Source: Fluviicola sp.
Lineage (GTDB): Bacteria; Bacteroidota; Bacteroidia; Flavobacteriales_D; Crocinitomicaceae
Reading direction: 5' to 3'
DNA: 64,000 nucleotides
Assembly (NCBI GenBank): GCA_029866325.1
Contig: JARWZO010000003.1
Span: 1 to 64,000 of the forward strand
Shown: piece by piece, positions 8,240-17,164 of the stretch
How the letters are laid out: the number at the start of each line of letters is the position of its first letter
Numbering within the stretch: the stretch's first letter is position 1
The notes under the pieces: generated by a model
Database searches by the model: none
Seen by the model: only the letters and a program-made list of their open reading frames with translations
Told to the model about the DNA's origin: nothing
Position numbers and translations under genes: made by a program

Positions 8240-8247
8240 TATTTTTG
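8240..8247 (+). promoter_or_regulatory. -7 promoter box TATTTTTG before ccsBA
   Basis: TATTTTTG fits TAnnTTTG and lies 26 bases before the ATG at 8274. It also argues against the in-frame TTG at 8235 as start codon, since that lies upstream of the predicted transcript start. Confidence 0.45.
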
Positions 8248-8273
8248 TGTTCAAATTTTTGAACCCATTTTCA

Positions 8274-11200
8274 ATGGAAAAATTCCTCAATGCCTTGTTT
8301 TCAATGCGCGCCATGGCCATGGCAATGGTTGTGTTTTTCGTATCAATCGGATGTGCAACATTCATTGAATCATATTATAATGTACAAGCCTCCAAATTTT
8401 GGGTATTCAATGCTCATTGGTTTGAAATTCTATTAGCGTATTTGTGCATTAACCTCATTGCGAATATTGTGCGATACAAAATGTGGCGTCGCGAAAAAAT
8501 TGCGGTACTGACTTTTCACCTTTCGTTTATAGTAATCATTATCGGTGCCGGAGTTACGCGCATGTTCGGTTACGAAGGATTGATGTTGATTCGTGAAGGT
8601 GCAACCGTAAACACCATTTATTCCGCCGACCCGTATTTGTGGTTGAAAATCGACAATGGAAAAATACAGCTTACCGATGATAAACAACTTTTTTTGTCTG
8701 ATGCCAACTGGAATGACTTTTCCATTCCTTATGAGTTTCCGGGACATAAAAACGAAATTACGGTCGAATACGTAGATTTTTTACCCAAACACATCGATTC
8801 GTTGGTGATCGACCAAAAGTTCCAAAGTACAGCTCTTGAAATCGTAACAAACGGTAAAAAATCAAATTTTGTTCCTCAAAATGATGTGTTGATTCTGGGT
8901 GCCACGCAGGTTGCTTACGGTTCGCAGAAAGTAAACGGAGTCAATGTGTTCAAAAAGAATGGCAAATTGATGATGCGTCCGACCATCGATATGCAATACC
9001 TTCCAATGGCAATGATGAAACAAGTGCGTCAAACCGGAGGTGAAGTTCCCGATTCGGCCATTGTGAAAGTAGCTCCGGGCGAAGAAGTGGAATTGATGAC
9101 AACCACCCTTTATACCATTGGCGGCGATCAGTTTGTGTACAAAGGCGAAATCAAACACGCCAAAAAAATGAAATTGCCGAGTGGTCGAAAAGATGTAGGT
9201 GCCGATTACCTGATCGTGCGTGTTTCCGATGGTAAAGAATCGAAAATTGTGACCCTTGAAGGTGGTTTGGGGATGATCCCGACTCCGGAGTTTTTCATGC
9301 TCGGCGGCTTACGCTATCAGATGGAATACGGTTCCAAGAAAATCGAATTGCCGTTCAGTATCAAATGCAATGACTTTATGATGGAACGTTATCCGGGATC
9401 AAATGTCGCTTCTTCGTATGCAAGTGATTTGGAAATCATGGATACTACTAACAACTACTATAAAAAGAAACGCGTTTTTATGAACCATGTAATGGATTAC
9501 AACGGGTTTCGTTTTTTCCAATCGGGATATGACGAAGACGAAAAAGGAACGCGCTTGAGCGTGAACCACGATTATTGGGGAACCAATATCACGTATTTAG
9601 GCTATTTATTGATGGCAATAGGAATGGTGATGAGTTTGTTTGCTTCGGGCGGACGTTTCCGTGAGTTGATTGGGAAATCGATGAAAAATGCTAAAAAGGG
9701 TGGAGAAATACTTGCTTTGTTGGCACTATTTACTTTTGCTGGAACGACTTTGTTTGCACAAGATTCGATCCAAGATCATGAGGGGCACAATCATAACCAA
9801 CCTGAAGCTCATGCCGCACCAAGAAAGCCGATTTACCGTGTTATTTCGAAAGAGCACAGTGAGGAACTAGCCCGATTACTTGTGCAGGATTTTGATGGAC
9901 GAATTGTTCCAATGCATACCGTTTGTGATCAGTTGTTACGCAAATTGTACCGTAGCAACAAATACGAAGATTACAATGCCGTGCAGGCAGTTATGAGTAT
10001 GCACATGTATCCGCAATATTGGATGGAACAAGAGGTCATTCAGATTCCTGCCGCTGTGCGCGAAAAGTACAAACTCAAAGGTTATGCCTCCTTTTTAGAA
10101 TTATCGGTTATACTTCCAGATGGTACATTTGAGTTTAAGTGGATCAAAGACTACGATGAAGCGATGCACAAACGTGAGTCGGAACGGGATGAAACGCAAA
10201 AGAAACTCATCAAACTGGTGGAAAAACATCAGGTGTTTTATGGGATTTTGCAATGGAGCTACATCAAAGTGATACCATTAAGCAACGATAAGGCAAATAC
10301 TTGGTACGTGCCATTGCACCCGGAACTCATGCAACACGATTCGGTTTCATCAGGCATTGTTTTGAATTACTTGAACGAACTGGACAGTGCTTGTATGTCG
10401 GACCTGGATAAAGCTTCAGCGGCGGCGAATGAACGATCTGCGTTAAAATTATTGAGTGATCTGAAAGCCTTTCAGCGTGAAACAGCTCCGGTTTCTATTG
10501 TTCCAAGCGAAGAGCATGTGAGCATCGAGATTTCGTACAATAAAATGGGGATTTTTAAGAATGCAATGTACTCTTATTTGTTGTTGGGTTTGATCTTATT
10601 GTTGTTTTATCTCAAAAAGATGTTCGCTGTTGAACCCGAGAAACCGAATAAAACCACATCAGCCTTTTTCAATGCATTGTTGAATTTACGTTATTTCCGC
10701 AAACGGCTTTTTTGGCCCATTGTAAATTTTGTTTTCATCAGAAATTTCAAATGGTTCAGAGGCTTTTTTGTTGTGTTGTTAGCAATTATTTTCTTGTACC
10801 ATGGCGCAGGTTTAGGAATGCGCTGGTATATCAGCGGGCATGCTCCTTGGAGCAACGGCTATGAAGCGGTTGTTTTTATTGCATGGGCAACAATGATCGC
10901 GGGTTTTATTTTTTCGCGTATCAGTTCTGTTATATTGGCTGCAGCAGCTTTACTCGCCTTTTTTATGATTTTTGTAACCGAAATGAATTTATTGGATCCC
11001 GAAATCACGCCGTTACAGCCTGTTTTAAAGAGTTATTGGTTGATGATCCATGTTGCAGTTATTACAGCAAGTTATGGCTTCTTAGGTTTAGCGGCAATGC
11101 TTGGTTTGATTAATTTGTACTTGTATATCAAAAGGAACAAAAGAAATCAAACGGTTGTAACAGATAATATCAATATCCTGACTTATGTTTCTGAAATGAC

Positions 11201-11600
11201 CATGACCATTGGTTTGTTTATGCTAACCATCGGAACATTTCTCGGTGGAATTTGGGCCAATGAATCGTGGGGACGTTACTGGGGCTGGGACCCGAAAGAA
11301 ACTTGGGCGCTTGTTTCGGTATTGGTTTACGCCATTATTCTGCACTTGCGTTACATTCCGGCATTGCGTGGTAAATTTTTGTTCAATGTAGTGAGTTTGT
11401 GGGGTTACTCAGCCATTATGTTTACGTTCTTCGGGGTGAACTTCATTTTGGTTGGTTTGCACTCGTATGCACAAGGAGATGGCTCTGTGAGTTTACCGCC
11501 TTGGGTGATCATTACAATTGGACTTTTTGTGGTGTTCACAGCCATTGCAGCCTTCCGAAACCATCATTTTAAGAAACAACAACGAATTGAACTCTTATGA
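8274..11600 (+). CDS. ccsBA: Fused cytochrome c biogenesis protein CcsB(ResB)-CcsA
   Basis: This 1108-residue membrane protein joins ResB/CcsB and CcsA, the System II heme export and cytochrome c ligation machinery. The N-terminal half has membrane helices near residues 15-35, 50-70 and 80-100, then a long periplasmic ResB region ending in a further helix. A second periplasmic stretch rich in charged residues leads to the C-terminal CcsA part with about eight helices and the heme-handling WGRYWGWDPKETWAL motif near residue 1000. Conserved-looking histidines (HGAGLGMRW, MIHVAVI, HSYAQG) are candidates for heme ligands. The fused form is common in Bacteroidota and Epsilonproteobacteria. It overlaps the peroxidase gene by 4 bases. 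I chose the ATG at 8274 because of the promoter position. Confidence 0.93.
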   Translation: MEKFLNALFSMRAMAMAMVVFFVSIGCATFIESYYNVQASKFWVFNAHWFEILLAYLCINLIANIVRYKMWRREKIAVLTFHLSFIVIIIGAGVTRMFGYEGLMLIREGATVNTIYSADPYLWLKIDNGKIQLTDDKQLFLSDANWNDFSIPYEFPGHKNEITVEYVDFLPKHIDSLVIDQKFQSTALEIVTNGKKSNFVPQNDVLILGATQVAYGSQKVNGVNVFKKNGKLMMRPTIDMQYLPMAMMKQVRQTGGEVPDSAIVKVAPGEEVELMTTTLYTIGGDQFVYKGEIKHAKKMKLPSGRKDVGADYLIVRVSDGKESKIVTLEGGLGMIPTPEFFMLGGLRYQMEYGSKKIELPFSIKCNDFMMERYPGSNVASSYASDLEIMDTTNNYYKKKRVFMNHVMDYNGFRFFQSGYDEDEKGTRLSVNHDYWGTNITYLGYLLMAIGMVMSLFASGGRFRELIGKSMKNAKKGGEILALLALFTFAGTTLFAQDSIQDHEGHNHNQPEAHAAPRKPIYRVISKEHSEELARLLVQDFDGRIVPMHTVCDQLLRKLYRSNKYEDYNAVQAVMSMHMYPQYWMEQEVIQIPAAVREKYKLKGYASFLELSVILPDGTFEFKWIKDYDEAMHKRESERDETQKKLIKLVEKHQVFYGILQWSYIKVIPLSNDKANTWYVPLHPELMQHDSVSSGIVLNYLNELDSACMSDLDKASAAANERSALKLLSDLKAFQRETAPVSIVPSEEHVSIEISYNKMGIFKNAMYSYLLLGLILLLFYLKKMFAVEPEKPNKTTSAFFNALLNLRYFRKRLFWPIVNFVFIRNFKWFRGFFVVLLAIIFLYHGAGLGMRWYISGHAPWSNGYEAVVFIAWATMIAGFIFSRISSVILAAAALLAFFMIFVTEMNLLDPEITPLQPVLKSYWLMIHVAVITASYGFLGLAAMLGLINLYLYIKRNKRNQTVVTDNINILTYVSEMTMTIGLFMLTIGTFLGGIWANESWGRYWGWDPKETWALVSVLVYAIILHLRYIPALRGKFLFNVVSLWGYSAIMFTFFGVNFILVGLHSYAQGDGSVSLPPWVIITIGLFVVFTAIAAFRNHHFKKQQRIELL

Positions 11601-12073
11601 AATTCTATGATTTTACCATCGCGCGATTAAACGGTGAAGCCTTTGATTTGTCGCAGTTTAGCGGAAAGAAAGTGCTCGTTGTGAATGTCGCTTCCGAGTG
11701 TGGATTAACGCCTCAGTATACCGAATTGGAACATCTTTCGGAAGAATTTACTTCGAAAAATGTTGCAATTGTTGGTTTTCCGTGCAATGATTTTGGTGGT
11801 CAGGAACCGGGTTCGGCTGAAGAAATTCAAACATTTTGTTCTACCACTTATGGCGTTACGTTTCCGTTGACCGAAAAAATTCATACCGTTGGTGAACACA
11901 TGCATCCGCTTTATCACTGGCTTACTGAAACGACTGGCGAACAGGTGACTTGGAATTTTCAGAAGTTTCTCATCGATGAAAACGGGAATGTGGTAAAATC
12001 ACTCGCGCCATCGGTTTTGCCAACTGATCCTGAAATTGTAACTTGGCTAAACGATGGAAACACAAACAATTGA
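11597..12073 (+). CDS. Glutathione peroxidase-family thiol peroxidase
   Basis: The 158-residue protein reduces hydrogen or lipid peroxides using thiols. The active-site Cys35 lies in NVASECGLT, with Gln in FGGQEPG and Trp/Asn in TWNFQKF completing the catalytic tetrad. It uses cysteine, not selenocysteine, and such bacterial members usually take electrons from thioredoxin. No signal peptide is seen, so it is cytoplasmic. It overlaps ccsBA by 4 bases and bshB1 by 20 bases, which puts it in a redox-themed operon. Confidence 0.93.
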   Translation: MKFYDFTIARLNGEAFDLSQFSGKKVLVVNVASECGLTPQYTELEHLSEEFTSKNVAIVGFPCNDFGGQEPGSAEEIQTFCSTTYGVTFPLTEKIHTVGEHMHPLYHWLTETTGEQVTWNFQKFLIDENGNVVKSLAPSVLPTDPEIVTWLNDGNTNN

Positions 12074-12779
12074 TATTCTAGCCTTTGGCGCTCATCCGGA
12101 TGATGTAGAATTATCTGCGGCAGGAACGTTGTTGAAACACAAAGCTGCCGGGTATTCCATCGGAATTGTGGACCTCACGCAAGGCGAACTCGGTTCACGT
12201 GGAGATATTCATACACGTTATGAAGAGGCTGGTGCCGCAGCAGAAATATTAGGGCTCTCAGCCCGTGTAAACCTCAAAATGCCCGACGGTTTTTTTACTC
12301 ATTCGGAAGAAAATTTGCGATTGGTCATAGAACAAATTCGCCGATTCAGACCGAAAATCGTATTGATGAATGCGTTTTCAGATAGACATCCCGATCATGG
12401 GAAAGGAAGTAAGTTGGTTTCAGAAGCGTGCTTTTTGGCGGGCTTACAAAAGGTGAAAACGTTTTGGGAAGCACACCCGCAGGAGCATTATCGTCCACCG
12501 GCTGTCTATCATTATATTCAGGATAGACTCATCGAACCCGATTTTGTAGTGGACGTAACAGCTTATGTGGATCAAAAATTTGAGGCAATCAAAGCTTATA
12601 AAACCCAATTTTGGAATCCAAATTCCAACGAACCACAAACGCCGATTTCAGGTGAAGAATTCTTCGATTTTTTGAAAGGTCGTATGTCGGGGTTGGGAAG
12701 AGCTATCGGAGCGCAATACGCAGAAGGTTTTTGTGTCGAGAGAACTCCGGGAGTTGAAAATTTCTTTGATTTAAGGTAG
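12054..12779 (+). CDS. bshB1: Bacillithiol biosynthesis deacetylase BshB1
   Basis: This 241-residue LmbE-type zinc hydrolase is assigned to removing the acetyl group from N-acetylglucosaminyl malate during bacillithiol synthesis. The metal-binding motif AHPDD is at residues 13-17, DLTQGELGSRG near 42, and DRHPDHGKGS near 118, all typical of BshB1 from Firmicutes and Bacteroidota. It starts inside the peroxidase gene (20-base overlap). Its stop codon directly abuts the convergent DUF1801 gene with no visible terminator between them. Confidence 0.93.
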   Translation: METQTIDILAFGAHPDDVELSAAGTLLKHKAAGYSIGIVDLTQGELGSRGDIHTRYEEAGAAAEILGLSARVNLKMPDGFFTHSEENLRLVIEQIRRFRPKIVLMNAFSDRHPDHGKGSKLVSEACFLAGLQKVKTFWEAHPQEHYRPPAVYHYIQDRLIEPDFVVDVTAYVDQKFEAIKAYKTQFWNPNSNEPQTPISGEEFFDFLKGRMSGLGRAIGAQYAEGFCVERTPGVENFFDLR

Positions 12780-13241
12780 TTAACCTTCTCTTTTCAATGC
12801 TTTTTCATACCATTCAATCCACAACTCAGGAGTAACCTTTGTCATAAGCTCTGCTATCAATTCAAACGGAATGTCATTCATTTTTTTGAATCGAACACAG
12901 CTTTTCCCCATATCCAGCTTGGTTTTGGAATGTTTTGGGTATTCGTCAACAAACCACTTTAATAATGCGGAATTACCGTAAATGCCCATGTGGTACAAAG
13001 CAATAAAATTCTTTTGGGAAGCAAGATTCAGAAACGGTAACGGAAGTTTTGGGTTGCAATGATAACCGGCCGGATAATCACTGTGCGGAATCACCCAACC
13101 GATCATACCGTATCCAATTGTTTCCTTAAATCCTGCCGGAAGATGCTCGTTGATCACATCACGCAGTTGCTGAATAGCGGTCTTGCGTTCTTCAGGCAGA
13201 GCATCTAGGTATTCCGTTACTGTTGTAGCTGTTGATTGCAT
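12780..13241 (-). CDS. DUF1801-domain protein
   Basis: The 153-residue cytoplasmic protein has the DUF1801 (YdhG-like) pattern: YLDALPEERKTAIQQLRDVI, then ETIGYGMIGW, FLNLASQKNFIALYHMGIY and a KSCVRFKK turn in the second half. The family is common and its biochemical role is unknown. The gene ends head-on against bshB1. Confidence 0.85.
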   Translation of the reverse strand: MQSTATTVTEYLDALPEERKTAIQQLRDVINEHLPAGFKETIGYGMIGWVIPHSDYPAGYHCNPKLPLPFLNLASQKNFIALYHMGIYGNSALLKWFVDEYPKHSKTKLDMGKSCVRFKKMNDIPFELIAELMTKVTPELWIEWYEKALKREG

Positions 13242-13285
13242 ATTCTTGAATTGAAAATGAAAAATGAAAAATTGAAAAGGGGGAA

Positions 13286-13819
13286 TTAATTTACTTTCAA
13301 TTTTACCGCTTCAACTTTACTCATCAATTCGTTGCGAAGCGATTCGTCGGTTATTCCGGTTTCGGCATTGAAGTTTGTTCCGAAAGAAGGTAATGAAAAT
13401 GTTTCAAGAATTTCAGCTCCATGTCGCGGAAAACGAGTTTCTGCTGCTCCTAAGGCGTTTTTTCCGCCGTAACCGCCCGTTGAAGTGCTCATAAGGAAAA
13501 GAGGCTTGTCTTTGAAGATTTTCGGTTCAATACGCGAACACCAGTCAAACAGGTTTTTGAAAGCAGCCGTATAGTTTCCGTTGTGCTCAGCCATCGAAAC
13601 AATAATCAAATCAGCAGGAGACAGATCCGCAATAAAACGTGCTGCCGCTTCCGGATGACCGATTTCCTTTTCCAAATCGACTGAAAAAAGCGGGACTTCG
13701 TAATTGTTTAAATCGAGTAGGGTGGTTTCTGATTCCGAAAAGTGGGTTAATGTGTGTGCAACCAATTGTTTGTTGATGGAAGCTTTACTGGTACTTGCTG
13801 CAAATGCAATGATGTTCAT
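13286..13819 (-). CDS. NADPH-dependent FMN reductase family protein
   Basis: The 177-residue flavodoxin-fold protein belongs to the NADPH-dependent FMN reductase/azoreductase family. The phosphate loop AASTSKASINKQL sits at the N-terminus, MAEHNGNYTAAFKNLFDWCSR in the middle corresponds to the family's flavin-contacting segment, and STSTGGYGGKNALGAAE follows. I use the ATG at 13819 (MNIIAFAAS); the longer frame from 13843 adds only MRKQNKHN. It comes 20 bases after the membrane protein start-side gene's stop, so the two may be co-transcribed. Confidence 0.88.
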   Translation of the reverse strand: MNIIAFAASTSKASINKQLVAHTLTHFSESETTLLDLNNYEVPLFSVDLEKEIGHPEAAARFIADLSPADLIIVSMAEHNGNYTAAFKNLFDWCSRIEPKIFKDKPLFLMSTSTGGYGGKNALGAAETRFPRHGAEILETFSLPSFGTNFNAETGITDESLRNELMSKVEAVKLKVN

Positions 13820-13839
13820 ATTGTGTTTGTTTTGTTTCC

Positions 13840-14220
13840 TCAAAAGTAACGTTTCATTTTGTGCAATTGGTAACTCAATAAAATGAGTGCAACGATTTCA
13901 AAAGCGGGGAATAAACTAATCGAGAAACGATGTCCGGTTAAAAAAGCGATGGTTCGTATCACAAAAGCAACCAAAAGCATAAAATAGGCTGCTTTCTTTT
14001 TGAACAAAATGCCCATCCAAACCAAGGTCAACAAAGCTGGAAACAACACCCAGTAAGTGGGTTCAATTGATAACTTTTTGTGCATGGACAAATACCACGG
14101 ATACGCGAGCGAGGCTATTTCTACCAGACAAAACACTGATCCCAACAATCCTACCAGGTAAATCACCCAAGCCGTTTCTGTTGGTTGCGGATTGCTGTCT
14201 AATAATTCTTCGTTGCTCAT
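13840..14220 (-). CDS. Small integral membrane protein of unknown function
   Basis: The 126-residue product has four likely membrane helices (about residues 18-38, 55-75, 80-100 and 105-120) and a short polar N-terminus, MSNEELLDSNPQPTETAW. I place the start at 14220. The longer frame from 14280 would begin inside the terminator hairpin of the upstream gene, so it is unlikely. No family was recognised. Confidence 0.65.
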   Translation of the reverse strand: MSNEELLDSNPQPTETAWVIYLVGLLGSVFCLVEIASLAYPWYLSMHKKLSIEPTYWVLFPALLTLVWMGILFKKKAAYFMLLVAFVIRTIAFLTGHRFSISLFPAFEIVALILLSYQLHKMKRYF

Positions 14221-14255
14221 TGTATTTGTACTCAACCAAAGATAAACATCTAAAC

Positions 14256-14303
14256 AAAAAAAACTCCGCAGTAGATGCACTTGCGTACATCACTGCGGAG
14301 TTT
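14256..14303 (-). terminator. Strong Rho-independent terminator
   Basis: AAACTCCGCAGT (14261-14272) pairs perfectly with ACTGCGGAGTTT (14292-14303), with an inner GATG/CATC stem. On the minus strand it is followed by TTTTTG. It ends the T9SS beta-helix-like gene. Confidence 0.92.
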
Positions 14304-14329
14304 AAACCTAACAAGAAAGTGTTTTGAGC

Positions 14330-16888
14330 TTATTTTACAATGCTCAATTTGATTGTTTTCGTTGCTTCGTTTGAACGAATCACCGTGTAGTATAATCCTT
14401 GAGCAAAGTTACTTGCATCGATTGTCAATGAATGTTTACCAGCTTCGAAGTCACCTGCGGCAACCGTTTGTACGATTTGACCGTTAGCGTTCATTACCAC
14501 TACATCCAATGCAGTTTGTTCTGTCAATTCAATCGCAAGCGTTGCGTTGTCAGAAGCAGGGTTCGGGTAGATAACTGCGTTATTCAAAGCAGATAATTCA
14601 TCCAATCCAACTACGATGTTTACAGTAAACGTAGTGTCATCTGTACAGTTACCGTTGATAGCAGTCAATGTTACTGTATAAGCACCACTAGCAGCAAATG
14701 CGTGAGTTGGTTGTGCAGCAGAAGATGAAGTAAAGTCACCGAAATCCCAAGAGTAAGAAGTAGCGTCAGTCGAAGTATTGGTAAAGTTCACAACAAAGTT
14801 GTTGATAGTACCGATAGCACCGTTTGCTTCTGGTTGTGGGTTCACTGTAATTACTACGTTAGCAGATTGACCAACACCATCACATGCATCAGCATTTGTA
14901 GTTGTTACATTGTATGTACCAGCTGTACTTACTACGATTGATTGCGTTGTTGCACTGTTTGACCATGTATAAGTATCAGCAGTAGAAGCAGTAAGCGTTA
15001 CTGTTTCACCATCACATAAAGTAGTTGCACCTGTGATAGCTACAGTTGGAACCGGAGCGTTAGAAACGTTTACAGTTACAGCAGAAGAAGTAGCTTCACA
15101 TCCGTTTGCATCTGTAATTGTTACTGTGTAGTTACCAGAAGTAGAAACTGTGATTGTAGCTGTTGTAGCACTTGTTGACCAATCGTAAGCTGTTGCAGTT
15201 GAAGCTGTCAAATCAACACTTCCACCTGTACAGAACGTTGTTGAACCATTAGCTGCGATAGTTGGAGTAGCCGGAGTAGCGTTTACAGTAATTGTAATCA
15301 ACGTACGTGGACTTTCAAATCCTTCAGCATTCATTTGACTTACGTAGTAGTTAAATGTACCCGCTGTAGTTGTAGAAGGTGTTGGAGCTGTTGAAGAACC
15401 TACACCACCTTGAGCAACTGTGTACCAGTTCAACGTATTACCATTTGTAGCAGTAGCGCTCAATTGCGTAGCAGTTTCATCTTGACAGTATGATTGTGTT
15501 GGAGCACCAACTGCAGGAGCAGTTAATACGTAAGGCAAGATTACAGCATCTGCGAAATCTGCAGTTTCCAACGAATCAGCTAGTAAACCGGTAGGACGGT
15601 AGTCAGGTGCTAAATAATCGTAAGGTGTAACTAAGATATTTGTTGTTGCAGCAAGAGAGTCATTGTTGTTTGCAGCAAAGAATGCAGTTAACGGGAACGT
15701 ACTTAAAGCGATTTTTTCTGTTACTTTTCCTGGTGTGTTACCTGCAACTAGGTTACTTCTGTAACGCAAAGTACCTGCTGTAGCATTTGCTTCAGAACCA
15801 GCGTTTGTGTTGTCTAAGTAAAAACCATTTTTAAAATCCATGAAGATGGTATTGTAGATACTGATAGAAGAGTTTCTACGAATACGAGCTCCACGACGGT
15901 AACCTGTTGCTACAGTAGCACCTACGTTACCACGTAATGGACCGATAGCAGTGATGTTAGAGAAAATGGCACTTGTTTTAGGAGTTGCAGCTGATCCGGT
16001 AGCATCATTATCCGATTCAAAACCTTCTGAAGTAGAAATAGCTGGGGCATCAGCAACGTTCGGGTCACGAACGATCAAACCGAATTGAATTTTACCACTG
16101 AATCCGTTGTCTGTATCAAAATCATCATCTAGGTTACGGTAAGATACCAAGTAACGTGCGTTTACTGTACCACCAAACCATTCAAAAGCATCATCATTAG
16201 AAAAGGAAATTTGAATATGGTCAAGTTGTGTACCTTTTCCAACAGCTCCCATTGTCAAACCATTGATTTCTACGTTAGTTGCGAAAACTTGACCGCAAAA
16301 TTCGATACGTACATACGATAAGATACCTGAATCATCATTGTCATCAGGATTTGTTCCACCACCATACTGGGTATCTGCACCTGGTGCAATACCTTCGATG
16401 TTAGCGATTCCGCCAGGTTGGTTGTTAGAAGCACGTCCCATCAAGATAATTCCACCCCAATCGCCTTTAGCACGAGCACCTGCAGCTTGATTTGATGTGA
16501 AAACGATTGGTTGGCTTGCCGTTCCTTGAGCATTTAATTTAGAACCTTGCGTAACATACAATCCTGAATATAGGACTGCTTTGTCACCCATAACTACTGT
16601 TCCCGGTTGAATCGTTAACGTAGCACCATTTTTCACATAAATTGGTCCAGACAACAAATAGATGTTGTTACTTGTCCAAGTTGTGTTGTTGGTAATGTTG
16701 GTTGTAATAGTTACATTAGAAGTATTGTAATTAGTATTTTGTGGATCCCAGTTAGCCCAGGTGTCTGTCCACATTGCAGTAGGTGCAGGTGCGAAAGCCC
16801 CGCGGTAGTCCGTTTGGACAAAGAATGATTGACTAAACGCCATTGTACCAATTAGTGCAAATAACGCTGATGTGTAAATTTTTTTCAT
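14330..16888 (-). CDS. Secreted T9SS cargo: beta-helix-like, Ig/PKD domains, type A sorting signal
   Basis: The 852-residue protein has a signal peptide (MKKIYTSALFALIGTMAFSQ), then a long N-terminal region (about residues 40-430) with NGATLTIQPGTVVMG and DDDNDDSG-like turns that looks like a parallel beta-helix or surface domain. Ig-like repeats follow (DANGCEATSSAVTVNVS and similar), then a PKD domain (SYSWDFGDF near 730). The C-terminal 80 residues (VIYPNPASDNATLAIEL to IKLSIVK) are a T9SS type A sorting domain, so it is exported and probably surface-anchored. The start at 16888 gives the signal peptide. It sits next to a TonB-dependent receptor and shares upstream motifs with it. The ligand is unknown. 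Confidence 0.85.
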   Translation of the reverse strand: MKKIYTSALFALIGTMAFSQSFFVQTDYRGAFAPAPTAMWTDTWANWDPQNTNYNTSNVTITTNITNNTTWTSNNIYLLSGPIYVKNGATLTIQPGTVVMGDKAVLYSGLYVTQGSKLNAQGTASQPIVFTSNQAAGARAKGDWGGIILMGRASNNQPGGIANIEGIAPGADTQYGGGTNPDDNDDSGILSYVRIEFCGQVFATNVEINGLTMGAVGKGTQLDHIQISFSNDDAFEWFGGTVNARYLVSYRNLDDDFDTDNGFSGKIQFGLIVRDPNVADAPAISTSEGFESDNDATGSAATPKTSAIFSNITAIGPLRGNVGATVATGYRRGARIRRNSSISIYNTIFMDFKNGFYLDNTNAGSEANATAGTLRYRSNLVAGNTPGKVTEKIALSTFPLTAFFAANNNDSLAATTNILVTPYDYLAPDYRPTGLLADSLETADFADAVILPYVLTAPAVGAPTQSYCQDETATQLSATATNGNTLNWYTVAQGGVGSSTAPTPSTTTAGTFNYYVSQMNAEGFESPRTLITITVNATPATPTIAANGSTTFCTGGSVDLTASTATAYDWSTSATTATITVSTSGNYTVTITDANGCEATSSAVTVNVSNAPVPTVAITGATTLCDGETVTLTASTADTYTWSNSATTQSIVVSTAGTYNVTTTNADACDGVGQSANVVITVNPQPEANGAIGTINNFVVNFTNTSTDATSYSWDFGDFTSSSAAQPTHAFAASGAYTVTLTAINGNCTDDTTFTVNIVVGLDELSALNNAVIYPNPASDNATLAIELTEQTALDVVVMNANGQIVQTVAAGDFEAGKHSLTIDASNFAQGLYYTVIRSNEATKTIKLSIVK

Positions 16889-16971
16889 TTTCGAACTTGT
16901 TTTTAAGTGACACAAAGGTCAGTTCGCAACCTTGCTTTGAAATTAGATTAAAATTAAAGTTGAAAGAAATC

Positions 16972-17022
16972 TATATGAAGCTAATGTGAAGAAAAACGAT
17001 TTAGTTTATTGTGAGTTAACAT
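16972..17022 (-). promoter_or_regulatory. Upstream motif cluster shared with the TonB receptor gene
   Basis: On the plus strand this stretch holds TATATGAA (16972), TGTGAA (16985), ACGATT (16996) and GTTAACAT (17015). The same elements in similar order occur 80-135 bases before the TonB receptor start. This suggests co-regulation but may be chance in AT-rich DNA. Confidence 0.3.
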
Positions 17023-17082
17023 TACAGGATGGGAAATAGGGCTTTTGTTAAATTGCTGTTTTACAACGATTATGTATCAGAA

Positions 17083-17110
17083 AGAAAGCCACCCTGTAGG
17101 ATGGCTTTCT
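17083..17110. terminator. Hairpin after the TonB receptor gene
   Basis: AGAAAGCCA (17083-17091) pairs with TGGCTTTCT (17102-17110), plus CC/GG inside. There is no T run on the minus strand, so it may be a weak terminator or an mRNA 3' end structure for the receptor gene. Confidence 0.5.
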
Positions 17111-17164
17111 GAAAAGCTAGTACTGTTGCGCTACTAAGCTTTGGTATATTGGTGTGGGTAAAAC

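Noticed and set aside
8235-8273. TTG start for ccsBA
   Set aside because: It lies upstream of the -7 box at 8240-8247, so it would not be on the mRNA; the ATG at 8274 fits.
7546-8365. Minus-strand frames opposite the zinc-ribbon and ccsBA genes
   Set aside because: They overlap well-supported plus-strand genes and run through two terminators.
14063-14327. Overlapping frames on both strands in the region around the terminator at 14256-14303
   Set aside because: They run through a strong terminator hairpin or opposite the small membrane protein gene and have no domain support.
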